Assembly: GCA_946902875.1 (NCBI GenBank)
Contig: OX336340.1
Coordinates: forward strand, 1,409,501-1,473,500
Direction of reading: 5' to 3'
DNA: 64,000 nucleotides
Source of the DNA: Nematopogon swammerdamellus
Taxonomy: Eukaryota; Arthropoda; Insecta; Lepidoptera; Adelidae
Each line of letters starts with the position of its first letter. The stretch's first letter is position 1. This document shows, piece after piece, positions 21,500 through 32,100 of this stretch. Made by a program: the position numbers and the translations under genes. Under the pieces are notes generated by a model, which was not told the origin of the DNA, ran no database searches, and was given only the letters and a program-made list of their open reading frames with translations.

Positions 21500-21568
21500 G
21501 CCCCGGTAGCTCAAGTGGTGCGGTCGGTCGACTGTTGTTAAGCAACCGTGTCAGTTTCCATAAAAAAA
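21500..21568 (+). mobile_element. SINE A with a massive internal deletion
   Basis: Head (GGTAGCTCAAGTGGTGCGGT..TTAAGCAAC) joins directly to the last tail bases (CGTGTCAGTTTCCATAAAA). The join falls at a short AAC(C) shared by the two parts, suggesting template jumping. Confidence 0.6.
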
Positions 21569-21821
21569 GGAACTTCGAAAGAACTTTGTATCCAGTTAGA
21601 TCTCACTTCTTTTATTAGCGAAGCCGTTATCCGAGTGCTTATCTTGCAAGTTTTTTTTTGTTGCGAACTTGACCTTTATTTTAACATTTATGTTTTTGGT
21701 GGGATTTAAGGTAACATAAAATTAATAACAAGAATACTTATTGCGCCGTTTTTGGGCCGACATGGGCATTCCGGCGCGCGATAGTTCCGATTCGGATATT
21801 TATTTCGCCATAAAGAACACC

Positions 21822-22119
21822 CAACATACATACATACATAACACACGCTGTATCCCGACAATCAGGGTAAGCAGAGTAATCGGTGTTGTGCTATAAGGAC
21901 TCTGGTAAATTACAGCACAACACCGACCACCACGTTTAGCACAGTATACGGACAAGACAACTATCAAGCAGCAAGTAAGGCACGAAGGATTCACCTGCTG
22001 CATGACTAGGTGGTAGGACTGCGCCAAGGTGAGAAGTGGCTAGCCTGTCGCCCTTTAGCGCAGTATCTTGTCCTTATCCCATAGTCGCCTCTTACGACAT
22101 GCACGGGGAGAGATGCAGA
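21822..22119 (-). repeat. Family-C repeat
   Basis: From the CATA microsatellite through ACACGCTGTATCCCGACAAT to ATGCACGGGGAGAGATGCAG; the last part of the head is missing. Confidence 0.6.
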
Positions 22120-22364
22120 ACACACAACAATAATAATATTTCATTGAGACATTATGCATATTCTGTATGGTTCGTCATTTTTTTTTGTCATGTCATTGAA
22201 AGATGTTTGTCATTGAGATATATTATTACTTTGTGTTATATAGCCATAACCATACTTTAATTTATTACTGTTTGTTCTGTACCTACTTATAGTTAGAGTT
22301 TAATGCGAAGACATTAAATTTCCTTGTTAATTTTAATCTCTTTGGTTTAATGTCTTTTTATGAA

Positions 22365-23046
22365 TAGCGCGACATGTGGCATCGTTTCACCTACAAGTAG
22401 GTGTCTAACGATGCCCATGGACATTCTGTGATGCACGGGGATTGCGAATGCCATGCCGGACTGACAGGAGCCTTTTCACGCCCCTTTTGAAAGACTCCAG
22501 GCTGTACTTGGGAGGAAATAGATGGGCAGGGAGTGCGTTCCACATTTTCCCGGTTTTGTGAATAAAATACCTACAGAACCGGTTGGTGCGCCGTGGTAGA
22601 TCAATTGAATAGGGTGCACCCCCTGCCCGGTACGCGTAGTGCGGAGGTAGAATGGGGACGGAGGAATCGAGTTAAACTACTCCTCTGAACACTCTCCGTT
22701 AAATATTTATTTATTTATTTTTATTTATTTATTTATAATTCATCTATTTGGTGTCTGCGCACACTTGGACAAGTCATAGTGTATTTAAAATTAATGATAT
22801 AATATGGTATTGTGCATCGAGCAAAAATTAGCCTCCGTTCATTACAAAAATGAATAAAAAAGTTTCAATAATATTGTGGTTTGAAGTAAACTTACACTAC
22901 AATATCTTATTAGCTACCTACTTAACAGCAAAGATGTGTAAACAACCTTAATTACATGACTAATTAATGTCAAATATTATATAATAAATAGAACACACTT
23001 AGGGAGACAACGTCCCTACGGAGTTGCAGCGGTTCTCAGTCCCGGG
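22365..23046 (-). mobile_element. Jockey-like LINE 3' part, split by repeat Q
   Basis: 22365-22690 and 22988-23046 match 10106-10530 (GCGCGACATGTGGC, GGGCAGGGAGTGCGTTCCA, ATAGAACACACTTAGGG). The family-Q repeat (about 22695-22987) lies between. Confidence 0.6.
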
Positions 23047-23058
23047 ACTTAGAAATAT

Positions 23059-23097
23059 GTTGTAGGTGATGTAGCTAACCGTGTCAGTTTCCATTAT
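23059..23097 (+). repeat. SINE A tail scrap
   Basis: TGTTGTAGGTGATGTAGC and CGTGTCAGTTTCCATTA. Confidence 0.5.
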
Positions 23098-23261
23098 ACT
23101 ATAAGTCAGCTAAAGATTCTAATGACAGCATTGGCTCCAGTATCTGTTGTTGTTGATTTGGTTTGGGGTTGGCTCTAGGCCAGCAAACAAATCCCGCTTG
23201 GTTGTGCGGACCTTCGTGCAAAACCCCGCAATCTCCAGCTACCCCAGCCAGCCTATGTTTT

Positions 23262-23624
23262 TTTTTTATGGATACTGACACGGTTGGCTACATCACCTAC
23301 AACGTCCGTGATGTCAGCCCATAACACCGAGTGAACTAGGTGCCATGTCAGTGCTTCCCCCTTTGATCGTGCCGGCTACACTGAACTGGTCGGAAAACAC
23401 AAACTATTTACATAGCCGTTTCAACCGACGTTTCACCAACCCGGGCGGGTTAAACCCTACCACCAAGTAAGATTAGGAGGGAAGGGACCTACAGCTTTAC
23501 GAGGAATCCGAACCTCGGTCAGCCTCCAACGGTCAGCGGTCACCCATCCAAGTACTGACCGCACCCAGCGTTGCTTAAAATTCAATAGCGACAGTTGACT
23601 GTCTGCACCACTGAGCTATCGAGG
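23262..23624 (-). mobile_element. SINE A, full copy
   Basis: Complete tail-to-head in minus orientation, ending at GCACCACTGAGCTATCGAGG. Confidence 0.7.
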
Positions 23625-23625
23625 C

Positions 23626-23800
23626 TGTCTTCCATGAAAGCCACAAACCGTCCTGGGTGTCTGCAGACCGCTGCAACGGAAGATGGAGAACAGAGTATGT
23701 CCCTTCGTTGGTTGTCGAGCGCACTGCACTCCAACAAAACATGCTCGGCCGTTTCATTAGTTGCCAAGCATCATCGGGCGTCGGTATCTATCAGGAAACT
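23626..23800 (-). pseudogene. LINE C-terminal zinc-knuckle fragment
   Basis: The minus frame reads CLATNETAEHVLLECSALDN, the post-RT C/H/C segment of RNase H-bearing non-LTR elements. It is short and truncated on both sides. Confidence 0.55.
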
Positions 23801-24017
23801 CACTTTTATCATCTCTTATCATCTCTTATCATTGTGATTTCGTTGCATTAGTCATTGGAACATTAATTAAATTATCTGATACAGAAACAATGATTAATAC
23901 CTACGCGTATTAAAATAGATCAATGTGATAAAATGTAAGTAAACCTTCAATGAATCACAATTTTTAATTACCTAATATTGATACTGGAAATATTGAATAC
24001 AGGTGGATAGTAGTGAT

Positions 24018-24705
24018 GCGTCATCGAGAGTCGTAAAATGCGACTAAAGGATAAGGACACGATGCCGTGCGAAAGGGCGACAGGCTAGCCACCTCTCACC
24101 TTGGCACGGTGGTTCTTCCACCGAGACTTGATCAACCTCGATAGCTTTGTGGTGCAGACAGTTGACTGTCGCTATTGACGGTTAAGCAACGCTGGGCCGG
24201 TCAGTATTTGGATGGGTATCCGCTAGACCGTTGGACGCTGATTGTGGTTCAGATTCCACGTAAAACTGTAGGTCCCTTCCCTTCTTACCTTACTAGGTGG
24301 TAGGGTTCAACCCGCCCGGGTTAGTACCAACGCACTGAATGAAACGTCGGTCGAAACGGCTATGTAAATAGTTTGAGTTTTCCGTCCAGTTCAGTGTAGC
24401 CGGCACGACCGAAGGGAAGCACTGACATGGCACCTAGTTCACCCGGTGTTATGGGCTGACATCACGGATGTTGTAGGTGATGAAGCCAACCGTGTCAGTT
24501 ACCAAAAAAAAAAAAAACTTACAGCGGGTGGGTCTTCTTGTCTTACTTGCTGCTCCATATAGTTATCATGTCCGAATACTTTGCTAAACGTGGTGGTCGG
24601 TGTTGTGTTGTAATTTACAAGAGCACTTGCAGCACAACACCGATTATTCTGCTTACCTCGATTGTCGGGATAAAGCGTGTGGTATCTATGTATGTGGATA
24701 CTTCG
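24018..24705 (+). repeat. Family-C copy split by a SINE A
   Basis: C parts 24018-24127 (GTCGTAAAATGCGACTAAAG..TTGGCACGGTGG) and 24523-24705 (AAACGTGGTGGTCGGTGTTG..ATAAAGCGTGTGG) flank the SINE A at 24128-24518. Confidence 0.65.
24128..24518 (+). mobile_element. SINE A, full copy
   Basis: CCTCGATAGCTTTGTGGTGC head to GTGTCAGTTACCAAAAAAAA tail, inserted in a C repeat. Confidence 0.7.
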
Positions 24706-24809
24706 TAGATTTGGTCACAGCTAAGTTAAAGAATCACAAATTTTAGTGGACTGGGCACGTCAGCCGACGAGACGGCGACGACCCATGTGTTTTCTGTCCA
24801 GTTCAGTCT

Positions 24810-25030
24810 AGCTGACAGCACTGGTTCTGCAGATCTTTCCTCGACAGAACTGGTAAACTCTGGAACGCTCTCCCTGCCCATATATTTCCCCCCAACCAAG
24901 CACAGTCTCGGGTCCTTTAAGAGGGGCGTGAATGCGTGCCTTCGCAACCCCGCATACAACCGAATGTCCATGGGCGTCGTTAGACACCTCATGGGTGGCT
25001 CGGCGCCACATGTCGCGCTTTCTAATATCA
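24810..25030 (+). mobile_element. Jockey-like LINE C-terminal end
   Basis: AGAACTGGTAAACTCTGGAA (TGKLW in one frame), then SLGSFKRGVN in another, and the end CGGCGCCACATGTCGCGCTT; same family as 10104-12020, frameshifted. Confidence 0.6.
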
Positions 25031-25426
25031 TCAATACTAATTATAAATCTAATAATCTACTAATGTAAGGTATGGTCATGGAGTAAGTTACTTTGTTTTA
25101 TGAGATACTGCGTTTGTAGACTCTATGTATAATAGGTACTCGTACTAAACCTAATGTACGATTTTTAGAAATCTTTTTTGTATGTATGTTCCGCCATAAC
25201 TCTTAAACCCATCATCCGAATTCAATGAAGTAAAAACCTAGTACAAGCACATTTGATAATACGGGACACAGGATAGGCTAAATCAAATTCAGTTCCGGTT
25301 ACGCTATGGCTCTAATACAAACCGAATTGTTCCGCGCGCCGAAATAAAGGTACGGTAGCGGGCTTACCTTGCTTTCTTCTTTTTCAATACGAATTTCACG
25401 CAAGCGAAGTCGCAGGCAAAAGCTAG
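25031..25426 (+). mobile_element. Helitron-type element, 396 bp
   Basis: A|TCAATACTAATTATAAATCT at the left and GCAGGCAAAAGCTAG|T at the right. It starts exactly at the end of the LINE copy. Matches 2409-2720 and the 3' end at 3340-3382. Confidence 0.65.
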
Positions 25427-25499
25427 TAAAAAATAAATAAATAAAAAAAATACAGTTATTTTCTATCTGTCTAAATAATACCCCCTATAATAAGTCGCA

Positions 25500-25888
25500 T
25501 AGATAGAGTTGAGGCGTATGTGTGGAGTTACAATGAAAGATAGATTGAGAAATAGTGTAGTGCGAGAACGCTGTGGGCTGAAAAAAGATATTATAGTGAC
25601 AAGGATTGACAAAGGGATGCTTCGGTGGTTCGGTCATGTTGAAAGAATGGATGATAGAGACTAACGAAAGAAATTTATGAAGCAAATGTGAGTGGAAGAG
25701 TCGGGAAGAGTCGCCCTAGACGCACGTACCTGGACCAGATCGGGTATGTGCTCAAAAAGGGTCAAGTGCGTAGTACCCGTAACCGACGAGCATGCATGAA
25801 TTGGGAGAGGCGGCAGAGGTGTGTCAGGATCGTGGCGCGTGGAGATCCGTTGTCTCTGCCTACCCCACCGGGAAACAGGCGTGACGCT
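25500..25888 (+). pseudogene. LINE C-terminal region (same family as 46700-47137)
   Basis: Encodes, with frameshifts, RMCGVTMKDRLRNSVVRERC, KGMLRWFGHV and then RPRRTYLDQIG, the C-terminal part of an endonuclease/reverse transcriptase, ending CAGGCGTGACGCTATGTATG. Confidence 0.65.
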
Positions 25889-25892
25889 ATGT

Positions 25893-26229
25893 ATGTTTTT
25901 TTATGGAAACTGACACAGTTGGCTACATCACCTACAACATCCGTGATGTCAGCCCATTAACACCGGGTGAACCTGATGCCACGTCAGTGCTTCCCTTCGG
26001 TCGTGCCGGCTACACTCAACTGGACGGAAAACACAAACTATTTACCTACATAGCCGTTTCGACCGTCCTTTCATTCAGTGCGGTGCATACAGCTCAATGG
26101 TGCGGTGGTACCAATCCGTGCAGGTTATACCCTACCACCTAGTAATAAGAAGGGAGTCATATCCCTTCGTCGCCTTTTACGACATACGGGGAGAGATGAA
26201 GTGGGGCTATTCTTTTAGAGTACCGGCCC
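25893..26229 (-). mobile_element. SINE D
   Basis: Tail at the left (GGAAACTGACACAGTTGGCT) and C/D head at the right (GTCGCCTTTTACGACATAC, TACCGGCCCCACAC). Confidence 0.65.
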
Positions 26230-26690
26230 CACACAATGTAGATAGAATCGTCCCCACATTGTCACATACCTATTGATCTGGCGGAGTGCAATGGACATTT
26301 CACACAGCCGGAGCAGTCGCCACCGCCGCAGTACCGACATCACTGTCTGATCGGCTTGTAAATCGCACAATTAACCGGCATGAATGCTTCGAAGCGCCTA
26401 TCTGCCATCTGTTGTATGATGCAGTGCAGTACACACACAACAAGTCACCGTACTAAATACTAGAAGAGACAAAGAGCGATAAAACTTGTTATATCTGTCG
26501 GTAAGCGAATGTGCGTGCCGTTACACCCAATTGCCATTGCTCACAAATGCATAATGGAGATTGCCTTTACCTTCAAATATTCTCAAACTTGTCTTCTGCG
26601 ACCAACGAGCATGGATGGACATGGATAGCATGGATGTATGTATGCTCGGTGTCTGCGACCGACGAATGAGTGGTAACTACCCGCAATTCG
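26230..26690. other. No repeat recognised
   Basis: Mixed-composition unique sequence just upstream of the CpG-rich block; no convincing frame. Confidence 0.35.
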
Positions 26691-26928
26691 TTGGCGCGTT
26701 TTTTTCTAAGCGCTCGAAGCGAGGGTTCTGATTCGAGCATTCGCTCGTGGCTCGTCGATTTTCGAAAAGATTCCTTGCGCTCTCGCTGCCGCTACCGCCG
26801 CAGTCGAGCCGTCTATCCTAGCCTCTCCACCGGGTGATAAAGTGCGTGTCGTGCTTCGTGAGTGTGAAGCCCGGGATCCTGGTGAAGAGCTCCGCACGCA
26901 TCCTGCGCCCGCCCGCGGAGAACCAGGT
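26691..26928 (+). other. CpG-rich orphan exon or promoter candidate
   Basis: A GC- and CpG-rich island not shared with any repeat here. It ends in a strong donor (GAGAACCAG|gtacgt). The frame before the donor (VKPGILVKSSARILRPPAEN) is open for about 35 codons but lacks an ATG; an in-frame TAG lies at 26819. It could be a 5' UTR exon whose gene continues beyond recognition, or a relic. Confidence 0.3.
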
Positions 26929-27245
26929 ACGTGGCCCTCTTTCGTTCGGTCGCATCATCTATCCATTTCGTTCTACATTACAGTCCATTATTGAAATTCC
27001 AGCTACCGAGTTTTGCTGGGTCACCAAGGCGGAACTCTCCTTCAGTCATCGTGAATATAACCTGGTTATTTAAAGAAAGGGATTAAAAATGGCGGCGTTT
27101 TACAGCTCGTACAGTCGGCATGATTTTTTTTTTTGCATAGTATATTTATTTGCAATTTTTTGTCTTTGTACAATTGCTTTATTTTCTTTAGACGGCAATA
27201 CCTTATGAGCGAGAGACAAATAGGAACGCCGCCATTTTCAATCCA

Positions 27246-27590
27246 TACATACATACATACACACCACACACGCTGTATCCCGACAATCTGGGTTAGCAGA
27301 GTAATCGGTGTTGTGCTGCGAAAACTCTGGAAAATTGCAACACAACATCGACCACCACGTTTAGCAAAGTATTTGGACAAGATAACTATTAAGCAGCAAG
27401 TAAGGCACAAAGACCCACCTGCTGCACGACTCGGTGGAAGGACCGTGCCAAGGTGAGAGGTGGCAAGCCTGTCGCCCTTTAGCACGGCATCTCGTCCTTA
27501 TCCTTATCCCTTAGTCGCCTTTTACGACATGGACGGATGAGACGCAATGGGGCTATTCTTTTTAAGTACCGGCCTCACACAGTACCCCAA
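27246..27590 (-). repeat. Family-C repeat, full copy
   Basis: CATA microsatellite, ACACGCTGTATCCCGACAAT, body and CCGGCCTCACACAGTAC head end. Confidence 0.65.
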
Positions 27591-27660
27591 TCCCTTTCCT
27601 TAAATAACCAGGTAGTACTTTCAAACAATCGCATTAGAAACCCATCTCATGCTTAATTTA

Positions 27661-27793
27661 CAAAAAAAAAAATCGGCTTTACTCACGGTCGTCTCCGAGC
27701 TATGTGGTACATCCTCATGGCCATACGTTTGGCCCGGCACGTCGAGACACATAGCCCGGAGACGCCGTGACTAAAGTCGATTTTTTTTTATTA
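27661..27793. repeat. Foldback repeat of about 130 bp
   Basis: AATCGGCTTTACTCACGG..CTCCGAGCTATGTG on the left pairs with CACATAGCCCGGAGACGCC..ACTAAAGTCGATT on the right; outer A9/T9 runs also pair. The loop is about 50 nt. Confidence 0.65.
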
Positions 27794-28072
27794 TTTTTAA
27801 CAACTACCTACTGTAATTTAAAACCCTCATGCTATTATAACGCTAATGCTCCTTGCTCGCGTATTTGCGGGCCTAAGACGATAAGGTGAGCTATACTACA
27901 GCACAAGCATAGTTTATTGTGAAATCCGCTTATAAGCTCCTTTGGGCGATGACATGTTTTTTTCGGGATAAATTTTATAGGCCTCATCTAGTACTTTAAG
28001 TGCGGTGCGATGTAGGTGGCGGCGGATGGCGGCGGCGGCGGCGCTGCGTCTGGCATAAGTAAAGCGGCGCCA

Positions 28073-28142
28073 CACATACACAAGCTGCGTCCCGAGAATC
28101 GGGGTGAGCAGAGTGATTGATGTTGTGCTGCAAAAACTCAAC
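28073..28142 (-). repeat. Family-C scrap
   Basis: AGCTGCGTCCCGAGAATCGG..TTGATGTTGTGCTGCAAAAA. Confidence 0.45.
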
Positions 28143-28367
28143 TTAACAACTATAAAGCACGAAAACTTACCTACGCCTCGACCTCGAGCCTTGAGAGATC
28201 AGTGGTGCGGTCGGTCGACTGTCGATTGTGATCGTAAGCATGCATCGGCGCGGTCAGTACTTGGATGTAAATAGTTCTTGTTTTCCGTCCAGTTCGTCCA
28301 GACGCTGCTCTGTGGAACTAGCATCCCTTATTCCCTGCCACCCGTCCTATCTCCGCATGACTCGTCG

Positions 28368-28407
28368 CCTAACCTAACCTAACCTAACCTAACCTAACCT
28401 AATCTAA
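28368..28407 (+). repeat. Interstitial telomeric repeat (CCTAA)7
   Basis: Seven perfect CCTAA units followed by TCTAA. TTAGG/CCTAA is the ancestral insect telomere unit. It lies directly before a LINE-E 3' end and inside a broken SINE. Confidence 0.75.
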
Positions 28408-28512
28408 CTGAGTGTGGTTTCGCGAGGAGAGGTGATTTTGGCTCTATCGACTGCACCATTGGTCTCTCGGCACAGCCACCCATGCTGGTTTACATAAAAA
28501 AAAATATAAAAA
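28405..28512 (+). mobile_element. LINE family-E 3' UTR
   Basis: ACTGAGTGTGGTTTCGCGAG..TTGGTCTCTCGGCACAGCCA matches 1014-1110, ending in A-rich sequence. Confidence 0.55.
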
Positions 28513-28771
28513 AAGTTCAATGTAGCCGGCACGACCGATTGGGCACGGCACCTAGTTCACCCGGTGTTATGGCCTGACATCGGATGCTGTAGGTGATGTA
28601 GCCAACCGTCTCAGATTCAATAAAAAATAAAAAATAAAAAAATCTTATCAAAGCATGTGCTTTGGCCCTCTGACTCATTCGCAATTACCGGATTAAATTA
28701 ATTGTCTTTTAATCATAGCGAAAATGTCCCAATTACAGATAATTCCCACCAGCGCCATCACAGGTGGTTCC

Positions 28772-28848
28772 TTATCAGCATATTTCTAAAAAACGACAAT
28801 TAAATGTATTATCAGTTTATCATTAATCGATATTCAACAAATGATAAG
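28772..28848 (+). promoter_or_regulatory. Cluster of GATA-type sites upstream of the esterase
   Basis: TTATCA at 28772-28777, 28809-28814 and 28817-28822, and TGATAA at 28842-28847, lie within 80 bp and about 35 bp upstream of the TATA-like box. GATA factors drive gut and fat-body genes in insects. That this cluster works is inference. Confidence 0.45.
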
Positions 28849-28880
28849 ATTCTGATTTGTGCATGATTCACGCCATCCAG

Positions 28881-28890
28881 AATATATATT
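28881..28890 (+). promoter_or_regulatory. TATA-like box of the esterase gene
   Basis: AATATATATT lies about 63 bp upstream of the ATG, which leaves room for a start site near 28912-28922 and a 5' UTR of 30-40 nt. Position and composition fit a focused promoter. Confidence 0.5.
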
Positions 28891-28952
28891 GCCGATTATT
28901 CTCATAATATCTACAGAAGCATTCTAGCTTCGAGCACATTAGCATTGCCAAC

Positions 28953-29138
28953 ATGGCGCTCTTGCGGTGTTGTGTGCTCTTAGCACTTTCAACGATGGTC
29001 AGTGCACAGACAACCGATAGGCTGGTGACTATCGATCAAGGACCTGTGCGTGGGTACCTGAGCAGCCAAGACAACGAGGTGGTCGCCTTCTACGGTATAC
29101 CGTACGCCACCGCTCCCACGGGCAGGGACAAGTTCAAG
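28953..29138 (+). CDS. Esterase exon 1: signal peptide and N-terminus of domain 1
   Basis: 62 codons, ending in phase 0 at AAG|gtaagt. It encodes a hydrophobic leader (LLRCCVLLALSTMVSA) followed by the family N-terminal strand with DQGPVRGY and FYGIPYA. The equivalent mature N-terminus recurs, without a leader, at the ends of exons 3 and 5. The initiator is the first ATG after the TATA-like box and lies in a favourable context. Confidence 0.9.
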
Positions 29139-32100
29139 GTAAGTTTATTCGGAGCATACGGAAGCCTTTGGCAAGTTGCCAACGCTAGGGTTTGGTATTG
29201 TTTATTGTTTATTGTACCTACGCTTGGACATGTCAAAAAATTCCGCCAGTTCTAAATTCAAATGCGAAGAAGAACTGACAAACAAACTTTGCAAGTCACA
29301 ATGTTTTGTTAGTACCTTATAAGTGTTTTTTTTTTTTAGAATAGAAAAGAATTTATTGTTCGAAGAATTTTGGTACAGAATCGGTACAGAATATCTGTAA
29401 AACACTTAATATTTAAGAATAGGTACATTTTACAATACAATTTACATTTTAGCATTTTACAAATCATCATCCATCAGATTAACCTACTAAGGTATATTGT
29501 GTATGACACATGCATAGGTTTCTGTACCAGCTATTTTGTTTATACCCTACCATGCTCACTGGGAACAATCCCATATTGAGGATGGCAGGTTTGTCTTTAG
29601 TCGCGTGCTACTAGCTTCCACACTAAACAGTTTTGAACAATTAAATAAATAATGATGAGAAAAAAAAATGTATAAAATAAATTAAAATATTATGCTATAG
29701 TAACTTACAAATAATTAACCCATACTACCGCTCACAAGAGTTTTAATATTTACAGCATCAACATGAATACTGAAGAATCTGACCACACTGTCTATTTAAA
29801 TTACTACTTATATAGGCTGTTACGATGACCATGTCATTAACTTCGGGAGGGTTACATAGACACTCAAATAAACACGTTACGCAAAAAAAAAATATATGTT
29901 TATAGTATTACTTTTCGAGAAATTTAACAAAACATGTTAGCTACCTAAACATTAACCTGTGTGTAACAGTAGGTAACTTGCATTGTACGGGGTCAATGAC
30001 CGTACTATGTTCAAACGCAGAACAGCTGTTTGTTGTAAGTAAGTCACAAGGTCACTATGATTGGTTTTTACAGCTACTTATTTGATTTAATTTTTTTGTT
30101 AGGAGAAAAAATGCTCCAAAAGAAAAAAACATATGTTTTTTTCTTACGTAAAGTGTTTATTTCAGTGTGTATGTAACCCTCCCGAAGTTAATGACATGGT
30201 CAGCGAAACACCTTATATATGGTCTATCGAAGAGTACTGTATTGTCTATCGAAGAGTGTTTCCCGATTTTTTATGGAAACTGACACGGTTGGCTACATCA
30301 CCATCTAGATCCGCGATGTCAGCCCCATTACACATTGGCGTAATAATAGGTACCATGTCAATGCTTCCCTTCGATTGTGCCGGCTACACTAAAATGGACG
30401 GAAAACACGAACTATTTACATAACCGTTTCGACCGACGCTTCATTCGGTGCGGTGGTATCAACCCGGGTAGGATAAAACCTTTCAACCTAGTAAGGTAAG
30501 AAGAAGGTGCCAGGTGTGCTTATAATCCGACGGATAGTCGACCAACCGCACCAATGAGCTACCGAGGCTGACTAATCCGATACTTTCAACCTAGCAGTTT
30601 TCAAAGGTCGTATTAACAAGCTGGATAGCGCTTCTGTGGTGTCTCGCCGAGCTTGGTTTCACGAGATGAAGTAGACTTAGCTGTTTCGGTTCCTCTGGTC
30701 CCTCGGCACAGCCACCCACACTCTTTTTCATAAAAAAGTCCCCTTTTGATTGTTTGCTGCACTGGTGTAGACTAGAGGAGAACACAGCCGGGGTTATTAT
30801 TCGGCCATTTTTCGTTCATTACGATGGTACCAACCGAGTAAGCTACAATTGGAGCCTACCACCTAGTAAGAGTCAAGGGATGGTATGGTCGGCTATGCCA
30901 TTTCACTTTGTTTCTTTCGGAGTGAGGTGTAACGCCAGTGTATCCCTTTAGTCGTGCCGATAACACTGAATTGAACTTTTTAGGTTTTTTTTTATTTTTT
31001 GTTTTATGGAAACTGACTCGGTTGCCTACATCACCTAGAACATCCGTGATGTCAGCCCATAACACCGGGTGAACTAGGTGCCATGTCAGTGATTCCCTTC
31101 GGTCGTGCCGGCTACACTGAACAGGACGGAAAACACAAACTATTTACATTATTCATTCAGTGCGGTGGTATCAACCCGGGCGGGTTGAACCCTACCACCT
31201 AGTAACGTAAGAAGGGAAGGGACCTACAGTTTTACGTGGAATCCGTACCACGGTCAGCCTCCAACGGCCAAACGGTCACCCATTTAAGTACTGACCGCGC
31301 ACAGCGTTGCCTAACAATCAATAGCAACAGTCGACTGTCTGCACCACTGAGCTATCGAGGCTGACAAAACCTGAAAATACAAATTATTTCTCAAAACAGT
31401 TTCAATTATTTTTCATTCAGTTCGGTGCTACCAATGCTGACGGGTTTAAAACAATATACTATATTTGGTTTCAGGCGCCTCTCCCTCCACCAGTATGGAC
31501 CGAGGTCTTTGAAGCGACCAATGATCTAATTTTATGTCCACAACCACATTTACCCTCGCGCGAAGACTGCCTAGTGGTGAACGTCTACTCGCCTGCTACT
31601 CAGCAAGGTCCACTGCCGGTGATGGCCTATACCCACGGCGGCGGATTCACGATGGGTTACGGTGCGATGACTTCACCTGAACAACTTGTAAAACAAGGTG
31701 TCGTCGTCGTAACCTTCAATTACCGTCTTGGCGCCACAGGTTTTCTCTGTCTCAAAAATGAAAATATCCCCGGCAACGCCGGGGTCAAGGATCAGGTGGC
31801 AGCCCTTCGCTGGATTCAGAGAAACATTAACAGTTTCGGAGGAAATCCAAACGACGTCACTATTGCTGGATATAGTGCGGGCAGTGTCTGTGTTGAATAC
31901 ATGATGCTGTCCCCTATGGCCAGTGGGTTGTTCCACAAGGTAATATCTGAAAGCGGTTCGGTACTCTCTCCGTTTTCGGAATCGCGTGACCCGATAGCAT
32001 TCGCCAAGCGGTTCGTTGCTGATATGGTGGGACAAAATGTTGACGATTTGGCAGAAATTGAAGAATATTTGCTTAACGCGTCGCCAGAGGTACTACTCAC

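Larger units (their letters stand above)
28186..28625 (+). mobile_element. SINE A, deleted and interrupted
   Basis: Head 28186-28290 (with internal loss after AGTACTTGGATG) and tail 28513-28625; a telomere-like run plus a LINE-E tail lie between. Confidence 0.5.
29139..31474 (+). other. Esterase intron 1, filled with repeats
   Basis: A 2336-bp intron (gtaagt to ttcag). Contents: a split family-M repeat (29205-29325 and 29690-29815), a 377-bp MITE (29826-30202), SINE A (30272-30572), a LINE family-E tail (30583-30745), SINE B and SINE A pieces (30755-30985) and a full SINE A (31005-31365). All the SINEs are antisense to the gene. Confidence 0.7.

Noticed and set aside
26706..26897. 63-codon minus-strand ORF as a gene
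   Set aside because: Low-complexity Arg/Ser/Ala composition produced by a CpG-rich sequence; the plus strand has the better exon-like signal.
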